Origin: Prauserella cavernicola
Lineage (GTDB): Bacteria; Actinomycetota; Actinomycetes; Mycobacteriales; Pseudonocardiaceae
NCBI RefSeq assembly: GCF_016595675.1
Contig: NZ_JAENJH010000003.1
Coordinates: forward strand, 845,517-909,516
Reading direction: 5' to 3'
DNA: 64,000 nucleotides
Shown here: positions 38,822 to 48,654 of the stretch, in pieces
Layout of the letters: every line of letters starts with the position of its first letter
Position numbering within the stretch: the stretch's first letter is position 1
Notes under the pieces: model-generated
Told to the model about the DNA's origin: nothing
The model's input: only the letters and a program-made list of their open reading frames with translations
Database searches by the model: none
Position numbers and translations under genes: made by a program

Positions 38822-41800
38822 TCAGGCACGCAGCCGTAGCCCCTTCGGCGTGGCGCGGAACCCGGCCTCGCGCAACACGTCGGCGAGCTTGGACGTCAGC
38901 GCCTGCTCGCCGTCGGCCCGCTGGACCTGCAACTGCCCCAGCCAGCCCTCCTTGACCGCCGTGGACAGGGCGTGGGCCGCCGAACGCAGTGTCGCGGCCT
39001 CCTCCGTGAAGGACAGCAGCGACCGGCCGCCGCGTTCCACGTACAACGCGGGCACGCCGTCGACCAGCACGGTCAGCGCCCCCGCCTTGCGAGCGGGCCG
39101 GTGCTTGGTCGATCCCAGCGGCGGCGGCCACGACAGCGCTGCACCGTAGGGCTGAGCCGGGTCGCTGGAGGCCAGCACCACCGCCCCCTGCGTCGCGCGC
39201 TGCCCACCGGTGTCGGACAGAGCACGCAGCCGGTCCACCGCGCCCCTGGCGGCGAACTGTGCCGCCCCGAGTCCTTCCACGACGTAGCCGCGAATGACCT
39301 GGCCGGAGTCCTCCATGCCACGCAACACCTTGTAGATCCCGGAGAACCCGCCCGTGACCCGCTCGGTGTCCAGCGCTCCGCGCGTGAGCACGCCGTGCCG
39401 TTCCAGGAACGACTCCGTGCGGGCGTGGGTCCTGCGCGTCGGGTCGCCCTCGCGCTCCGGGGTCAGCCCCCACCGGCCTGCCACGGTCGGAGGACCGGTG
39501 CGCGACGGCATCGCGGGCCGCCCCGCACGCAGCCGGGCGTAGCGGCCCCGCGGGGTCGCGCGGCGAGGCTTGTGGGCCGCCCCGCGTCCCGACACCTGCG
39601 CCCGCAGCGGTCCGAGCGTGTCTCCCGTGACCAGCCCCGCCCACACGAGATCCCACAGCGCCGCCACGACATCCCCGTCGTCGGGCGACTTGTCGACCTG
39701 CGTGCTCACCCGGTCGACGAGCTGCCGGAAGAACAACGCGCCGTGCTCCAAAGTGGACCCGATCGCCGTGTGCAACGGGCTCTCCGGCACCGTTTCCTCG
39801 ACATCGGGCAGCAGCAGGTCCGCGACGTCGGCGGGAGCCAGTGCGATCCAGCCGTCCCCACCGGACAGCGCCCCGCAGCCACACCACATCACCTCACCGG
39901 CCGTGGTCAGTTCGTCCAGCAGCGCCGGGTAGTAGCCGGGCAGCCTGCTCGGCAGGATCAGCGACTCCAGCGCGCTCGCGGGCAACGGTGCCCCGGCCAG
40001 CTGCTCGACCACCGCCAGCACGTCGTCCGCCGTCGGCGCCGATCGCACGCGTCCCCCGATCCCGTGCCAGCCGGGCAGGAACCGGCCCAGCGCCGCCGGT
40101 TCCACCGGCTCCACCTCCGCGCGCAGCCGCGCGAGCGACGCGCGCCGGAGCCTGCGCAACACGGCGGCGTCGCAGTACTCGACGCCACCCTGCTCGTACG
40201 GCTGCGGTCGCAGCTCGCCCCTGACCAGCCGCCCCTCCGACGTCAGCCGGTCCAGCACTCCCGTGACCACCGCGGATCCCAGCCCGAACCGCTGCGCGGT
40301 CTGCGCCGCGGCGAACGGGCCCCGGCCGCGGGCGTAGCGGATCAGCAGGTCGCCCAGGGGATCGGCGACCGGCTCCGTGAACGCCTCGGGCACACCGATG
40401 GGCAACGCGACGCCGAGCGCGTCCCTGACCTTGCCCGCGTCCTCGATGGAGAGATAGCGCTCCTCGCCGGCGATCCGGACAAGGATCGCGCGTCGCCCGG
40501 CCACCAGCTCGTCCAGCCACTCGGGCCGCACACCTCGCTCGGCCGCCTCGTCGGTGGTGAGGTCGCCGAGGAACCGAAGCAGGTCGGCGGCGTCCTCCAC
40601 GCCACGGGCCTGCCGGTCCTCGTCGAGCCGCTGCAGCGAGCGCTCCACCGACTCGACCACCTCGGCGTCCAGCAGCTCCCTGATCGCCTCGGTGCCGAGC
40701 AGTTCCGCGAGCAGCGTGGAATCCAGCGACAGCGCGGCGGCCCTGCGCTCCGCGAGCGGCGCGTCGGTCTCGTACAGGAACATCCCGACGTAGCCGAACA
40801 ACAGACTCCGGGCGAACGGCGACGGCGACGGAGTCTCCACCTCGACGACCTTCACCTTGCGCGCCCGGACGTCGGACATCAGCTCGCGCAGGCCACTCAC
40901 GTCGTAGACGTCCTGCAGACACTCCCGCATCGCCTCGAGCACCACGGGAAAGCGCTCGTACTTGGCGGCCACGCCGAGCAGCTGGGACGCCCGCTGCCGC
41001 TGCTGCCACAGCGGGGTGCGCCGCCGGGGGTCCCTGCGCGGCAGCAACAGCGACCGCGCGGCACACTCCCGGAAGCGTGCGGCGAACAGTGCCGAGCCGC
41101 CCACCTCGGTGACGATCAGCGACTCGACCTCTTCGGGGTCCACGAGCACGTCGTCGGCGCTCAGCAGGATCTCCGTGCCGTCGGAGTCCAGCGCCTCCGG
41201 CAGCCGCAGCACGATCCCGTCGTCGGAGTGCGCCACCTGCGCGTCGACCCCGCGGTTCTCGCGCAACCGCGCGGCGATCGCCAGCGCCCACGGAGCGTTG
41301 ACCTGCGCGCCGAACGGGGAGTGCACCACCACGCGCCAGTCGCCGAGCTCGTCGCGAAAGCGCTCCAAGAGCATCGTCTTGTCACTGGGCACGTGCCGGG
41401 TCGCCTCGCGCTGCTCGCCGATGTAGGTGAGCAGGTTCGCGCTCGCCCGTTCGTCCAGCCCCGCGGCCGCCGACCGTTTGCGTGCAGTCTCGTCGTCCGA
41501 TGTGGACAGCTCGCGCAGGAACCGGCCGAGCGCCCTGCCCAGTTCCAACGGCCTGCCCGGAGCGTCGCCCTTCCAGAACGGCATCCGCGCGGGTTCGCCC
41601 GGAGCGGGCACCACGATCACGCGGTCGTGGGTGATGTCGGTGATCCGCCACGACGACGTCCCCAGCAGGACGGTGTCGCCGACCCTGGACTCGTAGACCA
41701 TCTCCTCGTCGAGCTCGCCCACCCGCGATCCGGGCCGATCACCCTCGCCCGGCGTCATCACCGTGAACAGCCCGCGGTCCGGGATGGTGCCGCCGGAGGT

Positions 41801-43441
41801 GACGGCGAGCCGTTGCGCGCCCGGCCTGCCGTGCAGCTCCCCGGTCACCCGGTCCCACGTGATCCGTGCCCGCAGCTCGCCGAACTCCTCGCTCGGGTAG
41901 CGGCCCGCGAGCATGTCGAGCACCGCGTGCAGTGCGTCGTCCGGCAGCGCCGCGAACGGCGCCGCCTTCCTGACCGTCGCGGCCACCTCCTCGACGGTCC
42001 TCGGTTCCAGCGCCACCATGGCCACGACCTGTTGCGCCAGCACGTCGAGCGGGTTGCGGGGATAGCGAATCGCCTCGATCGCCCCGCTCGTCATCCGCTC
42101 GGCCACCACCGCGCACGACACCAGATCGCCCCGGAACTTCGGGAACATGACGCCGCTGGACACCGCGCCGACGTGGTGGCCCGCCCTGCCGACGCGCTGC
42201 AGCCCCGAAGCGACCGTGGGCGGCGCCTCGATCTGCACCACCAGGTCCACCGCGCCCATGTCGATGCCGAGCTCCAGTGACGACGTGGCGACCACGCACG
42301 GCAGCTGACCCGACTTGAGCTCCTCCTCCACCCGGGTGCGCTGCTCGCGCGACATCGAGCCGTGGTGGGCCTTCGCGACCGTGGCCTCGACGCCCGTGGA
42401 GAGCCCCGACTCGCCGATGGCCTCCGCGGGGTAGCGCTGGCCCGGTTCCAGCTCCGTCTGCTCGGCGACGAGTTCGTTGAGCCGGGCCGTGAGCCGCTCG
42501 GCGAGCCGTCGCGAGTTGGCGAACACGATGGTGGAGCGGTGCTGCTGGATCAGCTCGAGCACGCGCTCCTCGACCGCGGGCCAGATCGACGGCCTGCGCA
42601 CCGGCCCGCCCGCGAGCTCCTCCGGCGAGCCGGTACCGTCCTCCGACGGCAGGGCCAGTGGTTCCGGTTGCCGCGGCGCCGGCGCGTCGAGCTCGCCCAT
42701 GTTCTCGACCGGCACCTCGACGCTGACCTCGATGGTCTTGGCCAGCTTGGGCTGGACCACCCGCACCGGCCTGCCGCCGGAAAGGAACGAGCTCACCTCG
42801 TCGACCGGCCGCACGGTGGCCGACAACCCGATCCGCTGGGCCGGTTTCGGCAGCAGGTCGTCGAGCCGTTCCAGGGACAGTGCGAGGTGGGCGCCGCGTT
42901 TGCCGCCCGCCACGGCGTGCACCTCGTCGACGATCACGGTCTCGACGCCGCGCAACGACTCGCGAGCCGACGACGTGAGGATCAGGAACAGCGACTCGGG
43001 CGTGGTCACCAGCACGTCGGGCGGGGTGCGCGCGAACGTGCGGCGTTCCGCGGCCGTGGTGTCACCGGTGCGCATCCCCACCGTGATGTCGGGGACCGCC
43101 AGCCCGAGCCTGCGCGAGGCCTGCGACATTCCCGCCAGTGGCGCGCGCAGGTTGCGCTGCACGTCCACCGCGAGCGCCTTCAGCGGAGAGACGTAGAGGA
43201 CCCGGCACCGGTGTTTCGCGGCGTCGGGCGGGCCTTCGACGGCCAGCTGGTCCAGCGCCCACAGGAACGCGGCCAGCGTCTTGCCCGACCCGGTCGGTGC
43301 CACCACCAGGGAGTGTTCTCCCGCGTGCGCCGCTCGCCACGCCCCCTCCTGCGCGCTCGTGGGCGCGGCGAACGCCCCCGAGAACCAGTCCCTGGTCGCG
43401 GGGGAGAAGAGATCGAGTACGTCCTTGCCCACGTCCCCCAT
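38822..43441 (-). CDS. lhr: Large ATP-dependent helicase Lhr
   Basis: DNA-repair helicase of 1539 residues, close to the roughly 1510 of mycobacterial Lhr. The core has Walker A APTGSGKT (48-55), motif II DEVH (172-175), the GMRTGDT region and, later, the motif VI segment QRVGRAGHHVG. A winged-helix and the large C-terminal Lhr-specific region follow. In mycobacteria Lhr is a 3'-5' ssDNA translocase that unwinds RNA:DNA hybrids and is damage-inducible (family knowledge); no SOS box was found here. The ATG at 43441 is chosen because MGDVGKDVLDLFSPATRDWF matches the family N-terminus. Confidence 0.95.
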   Translation of the reverse strand: MGDVGKDVLDLFSPATRDWFSGAFAAPTSAQEGAWRAAHAGEHSLVVAPTGSGKTLAAFLWALDQLAVEGPPDAAKHRCRVLYVSPLKALAVDVQRNLRAPLAGMSQASRRLGLAVPDITVGMRTGDTTAAERRTFARTPPDVLVTTPESLFLILTSSARESLRGVETVIVDEVHAVAGGKRGAHLALSLERLDDLLPKPAQRIGLSATVRPVDEVSSFLSGGRPVRVVQPKLAKTIEVSVEVPVENMGELDAPAPRQPEPLALPSEDGTGSPEELAGGPVRRPSIWPAVEERVLELIQQHRSTIVFANSRRLAERLTARLNELVAEQTELEPGQRYPAEAIGESGLSTGVEATVAKAHHGSMSREQRTRVEEELKSGQLPCVVATSSLELGIDMGAVDLVVQIEAPPTVASGLQRVGRAGHHVGAVSSGVMFPKFRGDLVSCAVVAERMTSGAIEAIRYPRNPLDVLAQQVVAMVALEPRTVEEVAATVRKAAPFAALPDDALHAVLDMLAGRYPSEEFGELRARITWDRVTGELHGRPGAQRLAVTSGGTIPDRGLFTVMTPGEGDRPGSRVGELDEEMVYESRVGDTVLLGTSSWRITDITHDRVIVVPAPGEPARMPFWKGDAPGRPLELGRALGRFLRELSTSDDETARKRSAAAGLDERASANLLTYIGEQREATRHVPSDKTMLLERFRDELGDWRVVVHSPFGAQVNAPWALAIAARLRENRGVDAQVAHSDDGIVLRLPEALDSDGTEILLSADDVLVDPEEVESLIVTEVGGSALFAARFRECAARSLLLPRRDPRRRTPLWQQRQRASQLLGVAAKYERFPVVLEAMRECLQDVYDVSGLRELMSDVRARKVKVVEVETPSPSPFARSLLFGYVGMFLYETDAPLAERRAAALSLDSTLLAELLGTEAIRELLDAEVVESVERSLQRLDEDRQARGVEDAADLLRFLGDLTTDEAAERGVRPEWLDELVAGRRAILVRIAGEERYLSIEDAGKVRDALGVALPIGVPEAFTEPVADPLGDLLIRYARGRGPFAAAQTAQRFGLGSAVVTGVLDRLTSEGRLVRGELRPQPYEQGGVEYCDAAVLRRLRRASLARLRAEVEPVEPAALGRFLPGWHGIGGRVRSAPTADDVLAVVEQLAGAPLPASALESLILPSRLPGYYPALLDELTTAGEVMWCGCGALSGGDGWIALAPADVADLLLPDVEETVPESPLHTAIGSTLEHGALFFRQLVDRVSTQVDKSPDDGDVVAALWDLVWAGLVTGDTLGPLRAQVSGRGAAHKPRRATPRGRYARLRAGRPAMPSRTGPPTVAGRWGLTPEREGDPTRRTHARTESFLERHGVLTRGALDTERVTGGFSGIYKVLRGMEDSGQVIRGYVVEGLGAAQFAARGAVDRLRALSDTGGQRATQGAVVLASSDPAQPYGAALSWPPPLGSTKHRPARKAGALTVLVDGVPALYVERGGRSLLSFTEEAATLRSAAHALSTAVKEGWLGQLQVQRADGEQALTSKLADVLREAGFRATPKGLRLRA

Positions 43442-43571
43442 GATGCGCCGGGCCGCCGACAGTTCGCGCCGGACCCGTCCTGAGCAGCGAATTCGCCGGG
43501 TCTGTCCACGGCCGACGTGGCGGCGTGGGAACATCACCGCGACTTCTCGCGACATCGACCAGGGGAGAGCT

Positions 43572-45491
43572 GTGCGGATTCTGTCCGTGGATCTCGGTAC
43601 GTCCAACACCGTCGCCGTCTTGTCCGCACACGGTCGCCCGCCCCGCGTCGTCGAGGTCGACGGCTCCGCCACCATGCCCTCCGCGGTCTTCGCGGAGGAG
43701 GACGGCACGCTCGTCGTCGGCCGCGACGCCGAACGCCGGGCCCGGCTGGACCCGACCAGGTTCGAACCCAACCCCAAGCGCAGGGTCGACGAGCAGACCC
43801 TGTTGCTCGGCACCGATGTCGTACCGGTCAACGAGGCGCTGGCCGCCGTGCTCAGGCGGGTGCTCGACGAGACGTCCCGCCAGCTCGGCGGTGAGCAGCC
43901 CGACGAGATCCGGCTGACGCACCCCGCCGAGTGGGGCCCGGTACGCCGCAACGTCCTGCTGTCGGCGGCCAGGCTCGCGGGCATGACCGGCTCCGTGTCG
44001 CTGGTGCCCGAGCCCGTCGCGGCCGCCGCGCACTTCGCGTCGTTCCCCGGCAAGGCACTCGGCCCCGGCCAGACCCTGGCCGTCTACGACCTGGGCGCGG
44101 GAACGTTCGACGTCGCCGTCGTCGGCGCGACCCAGAACGGCTATACGGTGCTCGCCGAAGACGGCCTTCCCGACCTCGGCGGCCTCGACGTCGACCAGGC
44201 GCTGCTGGTGCACGTCGGCCGCGAGGTCTCCCACCGCGACCCGCAGCACTGGCAACGGCTGCTGCGCCCGGAGTCCACCGCGGACCGGCGCACCCGCCGC
44301 GCGCTGCAGGAAGACGTGAAGGCGGCCAAGGAGGCGTTGTCGCGGTTGCCGCAGACCGAGGTGCCCATGCCGGAGCCGTTCGCCGACGTGCTGGTCACCA
44401 GGGCGGAGCTCGAGGCGCTCGTCCGGCCCGCGATGCTGCGCAGTGTCGAACTGCTGGCGAGGACGGTCCGCTCCGCCGGTCTGAGCCCCGACCGGCTCGT
44501 GGGCATCTACCTGGTCGGCGGGTCGAGCAGGCTCCCGCTGGTCGGTACGTTGCTCGCGGAGAAGCTCGGCGTGGTGCCGTCGAGCCTCGACCAGCCCGAG
44601 ACCGCGGTGGCGCTCGGCGCCCACCACGTCGCCTCCGACGGCATCAGCATGCGCACCCAGAACGTCGACAACTCTGTCGCCGCCGCGCAGCCCATGGCCC
44701 CGGGCGCGACCGGGCCGCACCACCCGCCGCAGGTCGCCGCCATCCCCGGCGCCTACACCCCGCCCGGTGGATATCAGCAGCAGCCGGGCTACCCGACCAG
44801 CGGTCCGCAGCCCGCGCTGGGCGCCCAGCAACATCCCCAGTACGGCAACCAGCACGCTCCGCAGGCCAACTTCCCCTCCTACCCGACCTCGCAGCAGGGC
44901 AAGGGCAACCGCAAGAAGCTGCTCATCTGGGCCGCGATCTCGGCGGTCGTGCTGCTGGCCGCGGGTGGCGCTGTGCTGTTCTGGCCCGACTCGTCGGGCA
45001 CGACCTACACGGCGGAGGAGTGCCGGGAGCCTGGCCAGACCGACGAGCAGGGCTTCACCGGCTGCCTCCGTCAGCTCGCTGGCGGCCTCGCCGACACCGC
45101 CCAGTGCGGGCCGGGGACCGGAACCGGACCCGCCGCGGCGGCCAACGAGGAGGAGCTCGGGGTGACGGTCACCTGCTCGGCTCCGGGCCTGGCCGGCGCG
45201 CAGGTCACGTACGTGCACGGCTCGTCGGGCGACGTGCTCAAGCAGTACACCGACGGGCTGCTGAGCCGCACGGGCGGCGGCGACCGCGTCGAGGCGGAGT
45301 GGGGCGGCAACGCGCTGGAGGGCAGCTACTCGGCCTCGGCGGGCCGCAACTCATCGGTGCTGGTGTTCACGGTCGACGACCGGCCGCTCACCGGTTTCAT
45401 CTACCAGGTCAACGCCACCGGCGAGGGCGAGGCGAGCAAGCCGGGGACCATGGCCGACTACTTCGAGCAGAACGTGCAGCCCGGCGAGTAG
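43572..45491 (+). CDS. Hsp70/actin-like ATPase domain protein with membrane helix and extracellular domain
   Basis: 639 residues. Residues 1-375 form an Hsp70/actin ATPase fold (phosphate-1 loop SVDLGTSNTVAVL, phosphate-2 AVYDLGAGTFDVAVVG, adenosine motif YLVGGSSRLPLV), but there is no Hsp70 substrate-binding domain. A Pro/Gln/Gly-rich linker (about 385-445) leads to one membrane helix (about 450-471) and a roughly 165-residue outside domain with several cysteines. This design is typical of actinobacterial Hsp70-family membrane proteins of unknown job. GTG start with AGGGGAG upstream; divergent from lhr by 130 bases. Confidence 0.87.
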   Translation: MRILSVDLGTSNTVAVLSAHGRPPRVVEVDGSATMPSAVFAEEDGTLVVGRDAERRARLDPTRFEPNPKRRVDEQTLLLGTDVVPVNEALAAVLRRVLDETSRQLGGEQPDEIRLTHPAEWGPVRRNVLLSAARLAGMTGSVSLVPEPVAAAAHFASFPGKALGPGQTLAVYDLGAGTFDVAVVGATQNGYTVLAEDGLPDLGGLDVDQALLVHVGREVSHRDPQHWQRLLRPESTADRRTRRALQEDVKAAKEALSRLPQTEVPMPEPFADVLVTRAELEALVRPAMLRSVELLARTVRSAGLSPDRLVGIYLVGGSSRLPLVGTLLAEKLGVVPSSLDQPETAVALGAHHVASDGISMRTQNVDNSVAAAQPMAPGATGPHHPPQVAAIPGAYTPPGGYQQQPGYPTSGPQPALGAQQHPQYGNQHAPQANFPSYPTSQQGKGNRKKLLIWAAISAVVLLAAGGAVLFWPDSSGTTYTAEECREPGQTDEQGFTGCLRQLAGGLADTAQCGPGTGTGPAAAANEEELGVTVTCSAPGLAGAQVTYVHGSSGDVLKQYTDGLLSRTGGGDRVEAEWGGNALEGSYSASAGRNSSVLVFTVDDRPLTGFIYQVNATGEGEASKPGTMADYFEQNVQPGE

Positions 45492-45494
45492 CCG

Positions 45495-45617
45495 TCACTT
45501 CCGCCGATTGCGGCGGACGTTGATGAGCAGCACGACCAGTGTCGCGGTGACCGAGGCGATCGCGGCGAGAGTCAGCGCGGTCGACTCGAACCCGGAGAAC
45601 GTCTGTGCGAGCTGCAT
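45495..45617 (-). CDS. Small single-span membrane protein
   Basis: A 40-residue reading frame with one hydrophobic helix (ALTLAAIASVTATLVVLLI) and a basic tail (NVRRNRRK), predicting an N-out/C-in or tail-anchored micropeptide. No clear Shine-Dalgarno precedes the ATG at 45617. It sits 3 bases beyond the convergent Hsp70-like stop and is divergent from the DUF3046 gene. Codon choice is GC-rich as in neighbours. Unrecognised; it could be spurious. Confidence 0.45.
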   Translation of the reverse strand: MQLAQTFSGFESTALTLAAIASVTATLVVLLINVRRNRRK

Positions 45618-45659
45618 GCCATCACGGTACGTGGTCGGTGCCTGGCTACGCTTGTCCCG

Positions 45660-45854
45660 ATGCGAATCACGGTTTTTCGACGGCTGATGGCCGATGAGTT
45701 CGGTACGGCGCGCTCCGAGACGCTGGCCAAGGACCACGTGCTCAGTGGTCTCGGCGGGCGGACGGTGGACCAGGCGCTCGAGGCGGGCCTTCCGGTCAAG
45801 GAGATCTGGCAGCAGGTGTGCAACGAGTTCGAGGTGCCCGCGGAACGCCGGTGA
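45660..45854 (+). CDS. DUF3046 family protein
   Basis: 64 residues matching the actinobacterial DUF3046 family found immediately upstream of recA (Rv2738c in Mycobacterium tuberculosis). The conserved pattern is MRITVFRRLMADEFG, then AKDHVLSGLGGRTVDQAL and a C-terminal VC-x-EFEVP. Likely a small helical protein of unknown function. ATG start. The recA SOS box lies 48 bases beyond its stop, so recA has its own damage-responsive promoter. Confidence 0.9.
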   Translation: MRITVFRRLMADEFGTARSETLAKDHVLSGLGGRTVDQALEAGLPVKEIWQQVCNEFEVPAERR

Positions 45855-45901
45855 ACCGGCGGAGCGGAAAACCCTACCGGAGGGGTGTGTCACCTTCGAC
45901 C

Positions 45902-45917
45902 TCGAACACGTGTTCGT
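45902..45917 (+). promoter_or_regulatory. recA SOS box (LexA site) and probable promoter
   Basis: TCGAACACGTGTTCGT matches TCGAAC-N4-GTTCGA with one mismatch at the last base, 125 bases ahead of the recA ATG. Flanking TTCGAC (45896-45901) and TATCGT (45920-45925) are spaced 18 bases and could be the -35 and -10 hexamers, with the LexA site filling the spacer. Promoter hexamers are tentative; the operator is clear. Confidence 0.85.
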
Positions 45918-46042
45918 CTATCGTGTTGTTCATATCGGGGTCGTCTGTCCACAGATTCGCGCCGGGACCGGGAACTGTCGGACCCCGCCCGTAACGTCGA
46001 GCCCAACAGATCACAACCGCGACAGCCAATGAGGTGGATTCC

Positions 46043-47083
<1,041 letters not shown>

Positions 47084-47094
47084 GAGTCCTGCTG

Positions 47095-47664
47095 TTGAGT
47101 GAGCCGAGCTCCGGCGAGGCACGTCGGTCGCGGGCGCGCCCCGTGTCCGAGCTGACCCCTGACGAGGCGAGGAAGAAGGCCAAGGAGGTCTGTTTCGATC
47201 TCCTGGCCGTCCGTCCGCGCACGAAGGACGAGCTGCGCAAAGCGTTGCGCCGCAAGGGGTTCGACGAGGAAGTCAGCGAGGCCCTGCTGGGCAAGCTGGA
47301 TCACGCCGGGCTCATCGACGATGCCGCGTTCGCGGAGATGTGGGTGCGGTCGCGGCACAACTGCCAGGGGCTCGCGAAGCGCGCGCTAGTCGCCGAGCTG
47401 AGGCGCAAGGGAGTCGACAGCGAGATCGCCGCCGAGGCGGCGGGCGAGATCGACCGCGATGCCGAGGAGGAGCGGGCCCGGCAGCTGGTGCGCAAGAAGC
47501 TGCGTTCCATGAGCGAGGTCGACGAGCAGACCGCGACCCGGCGGCTGCTCGGCATGCTCGCCCGCAAGGGTTATCCGCAGGGCCTGTCCTACGCCGTGGT
47601 GCGGGAAGAGCTCCGCGACCTCGGTGCCGAGTCGACGATGCTCGACGACGTCACGCTGGACTGA
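47095..47664 (+). CDS. recX: RecA regulator RecX
   Basis: Small helical-repeat protein that caps RecA filaments and limits their activity. 189 residues, with three RecX three-helix modules after a basic N-terminal tail: CFDLLAVRPRTKDELRKALR, GLIDDAAFAEMWVRSR and GLAKRALVAELRRKGVD. TTG start at 47095 with AGGAG 7 bases upstream, overlapping the end of recA's stop region, so translation depends on the recA transcript and SOS induction. Confidence 0.95.
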   Translation: MSEPSSGEARRSRARPVSELTPDEARKKAKEVCFDLLAVRPRTKDELRKALRRKGFDEEVSEALLGKLDHAGLIDDAAFAEMWVRSRHNCQGLAKRALVAELRRKGVDSEIAAEAAGEIDRDAEEERARQLVRKKLRSMSEVDEQTATRRLLGMLARKGYPQGLSYAVVREELRDLGAESTMLDDVTLD

Positions 47665-48136
47665 CCTCGCGCCCCTGTCGGGTGAGGCGGTACCGCGAGC
47701 GGCCGACGACGGAGCCACCGTTACGGGGTCCTCGCGCGTAGTCGGCGGTCGAGGTGGCCGGCACGGTGCGGTGTCGCCAGCCCGTCCGGTGGTGGAACGA
47801 GTACGCGTCCACGACATCGATGACGAGGGGGCAGCGACTGCGGTGGATCATCCGCAGGGGTGGTGGGCCGGTGGTGACCTGACGGCGGAACCAGATGGTG
47901 TGCTGTCCGCGCAGGGCATGCCGACGGCGAAGATCGCCGAGGTGACCTTCACCAGCGCGGACCGGGTCCGGCTCGTGATCCACAACGTCTCAAGCCGACC
48001 TCACCCTCGACGGTAGCGACGACGCCAGTCACGACGGGGCGACATGATCCGCCGCTACGTGGCCGAACAATCACGCCACCGACGATCGTCTACGCACGGT
48101 TATGACCGGTGCGAACGCCGCATGAGCCCGCCGGAC
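47665..48136. other. Gap without a confidently assigned gene
   Basis: 472 bases between recX and the GNAT gene. Two overlapping opposite-strand frames are open: minus 47651-47983 (110 codons, GC-rich third positions over most of its length) and plus up to 48016. Neither resembles a family I recognise and neither has a clear ribosome binding site. The minus frame is the better candidate for a hypothetical or decayed gene. No hairpin terminator for recX is obvious. Confidence 0.3.
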
Positions 48137-48594
48137 CTACGTGAGTGCCAATTCGCCGAGAATCTGACCCTGAATCCTCTCCCCTGTGGGGCGGAAACCC
48201 AGTCGTAGATAGAAGTCGGCAGGGCCGTGCACATGCGGCACCCACAACACCGTTACCCGCCGCTGCCCTCGGTGACTGGCCTCCGCGCACACAGCCTCCA
48301 CCGCGAACCGGCCGTAGCCTCGCCCCTGCTGCTCCGCCGCGATGTTCAGCCGCCAGATGCCGCACCGGAACGCATCGACCGGACTGTCCGGATCGAAACC
48401 GCCCATGACGAACCCCACGAGCTGATCACCGTCGAAGATCAATCGAGGCCAGGCAGCCTCACCATGCGCGTAGGCGTCGGCCAAGGACCTGACGACCGGC
48501 GCGACAACGCCCTCCTGCTCGGGGCGCACCTTCAGCCGGCACGCAGCGTCAACGTTGTCCGGCGAGACCTTTCCAGCCGCAGAAGCGCAGTCAT
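48137..48594 (-). CDS. GNAT N-acetyltransferase with apparent 5' frameshift
   Basis: About 150 residues of a GNAT domain with motif A LNIAAEQQGRGYGRFAVEAV and motif B FYLRLGFRPTGE. The natural start appears to be the ATG at 48594 (MTALLRLE...), but that frame stops after 20 codons. The acetyltransferase frame (KVSPDNVDAACRLKV onward) is entered only if one base is added near 48569-48573, at a GGAAAGG tract. In frame, the only upstream start is a GTG overlapping the preceding gene's TAG, whose peptide looks non-coding. Either a recent inactivating deletion or a sequencing error. Confidence 0.65.
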
Positions 48595-48654
48595 GCCCGC
48601 ACCCTACGACTCGGCACTGACAAAAAGCCGGGGCGACTGTTGCCTGATGCGGCA

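Noticed and set aside
38971..42280. 1102-codon open frame antisense to lhr
   Set aside because: Arg/Gln/His-rich shadow of the helicase frame with no domain.
47624..48016. 130-codon plus-strand frame overlapping the end of recX
   Set aside because: It competes with an equally open minus-strand frame. Its first half has poor third-position GC and it resembles no family.
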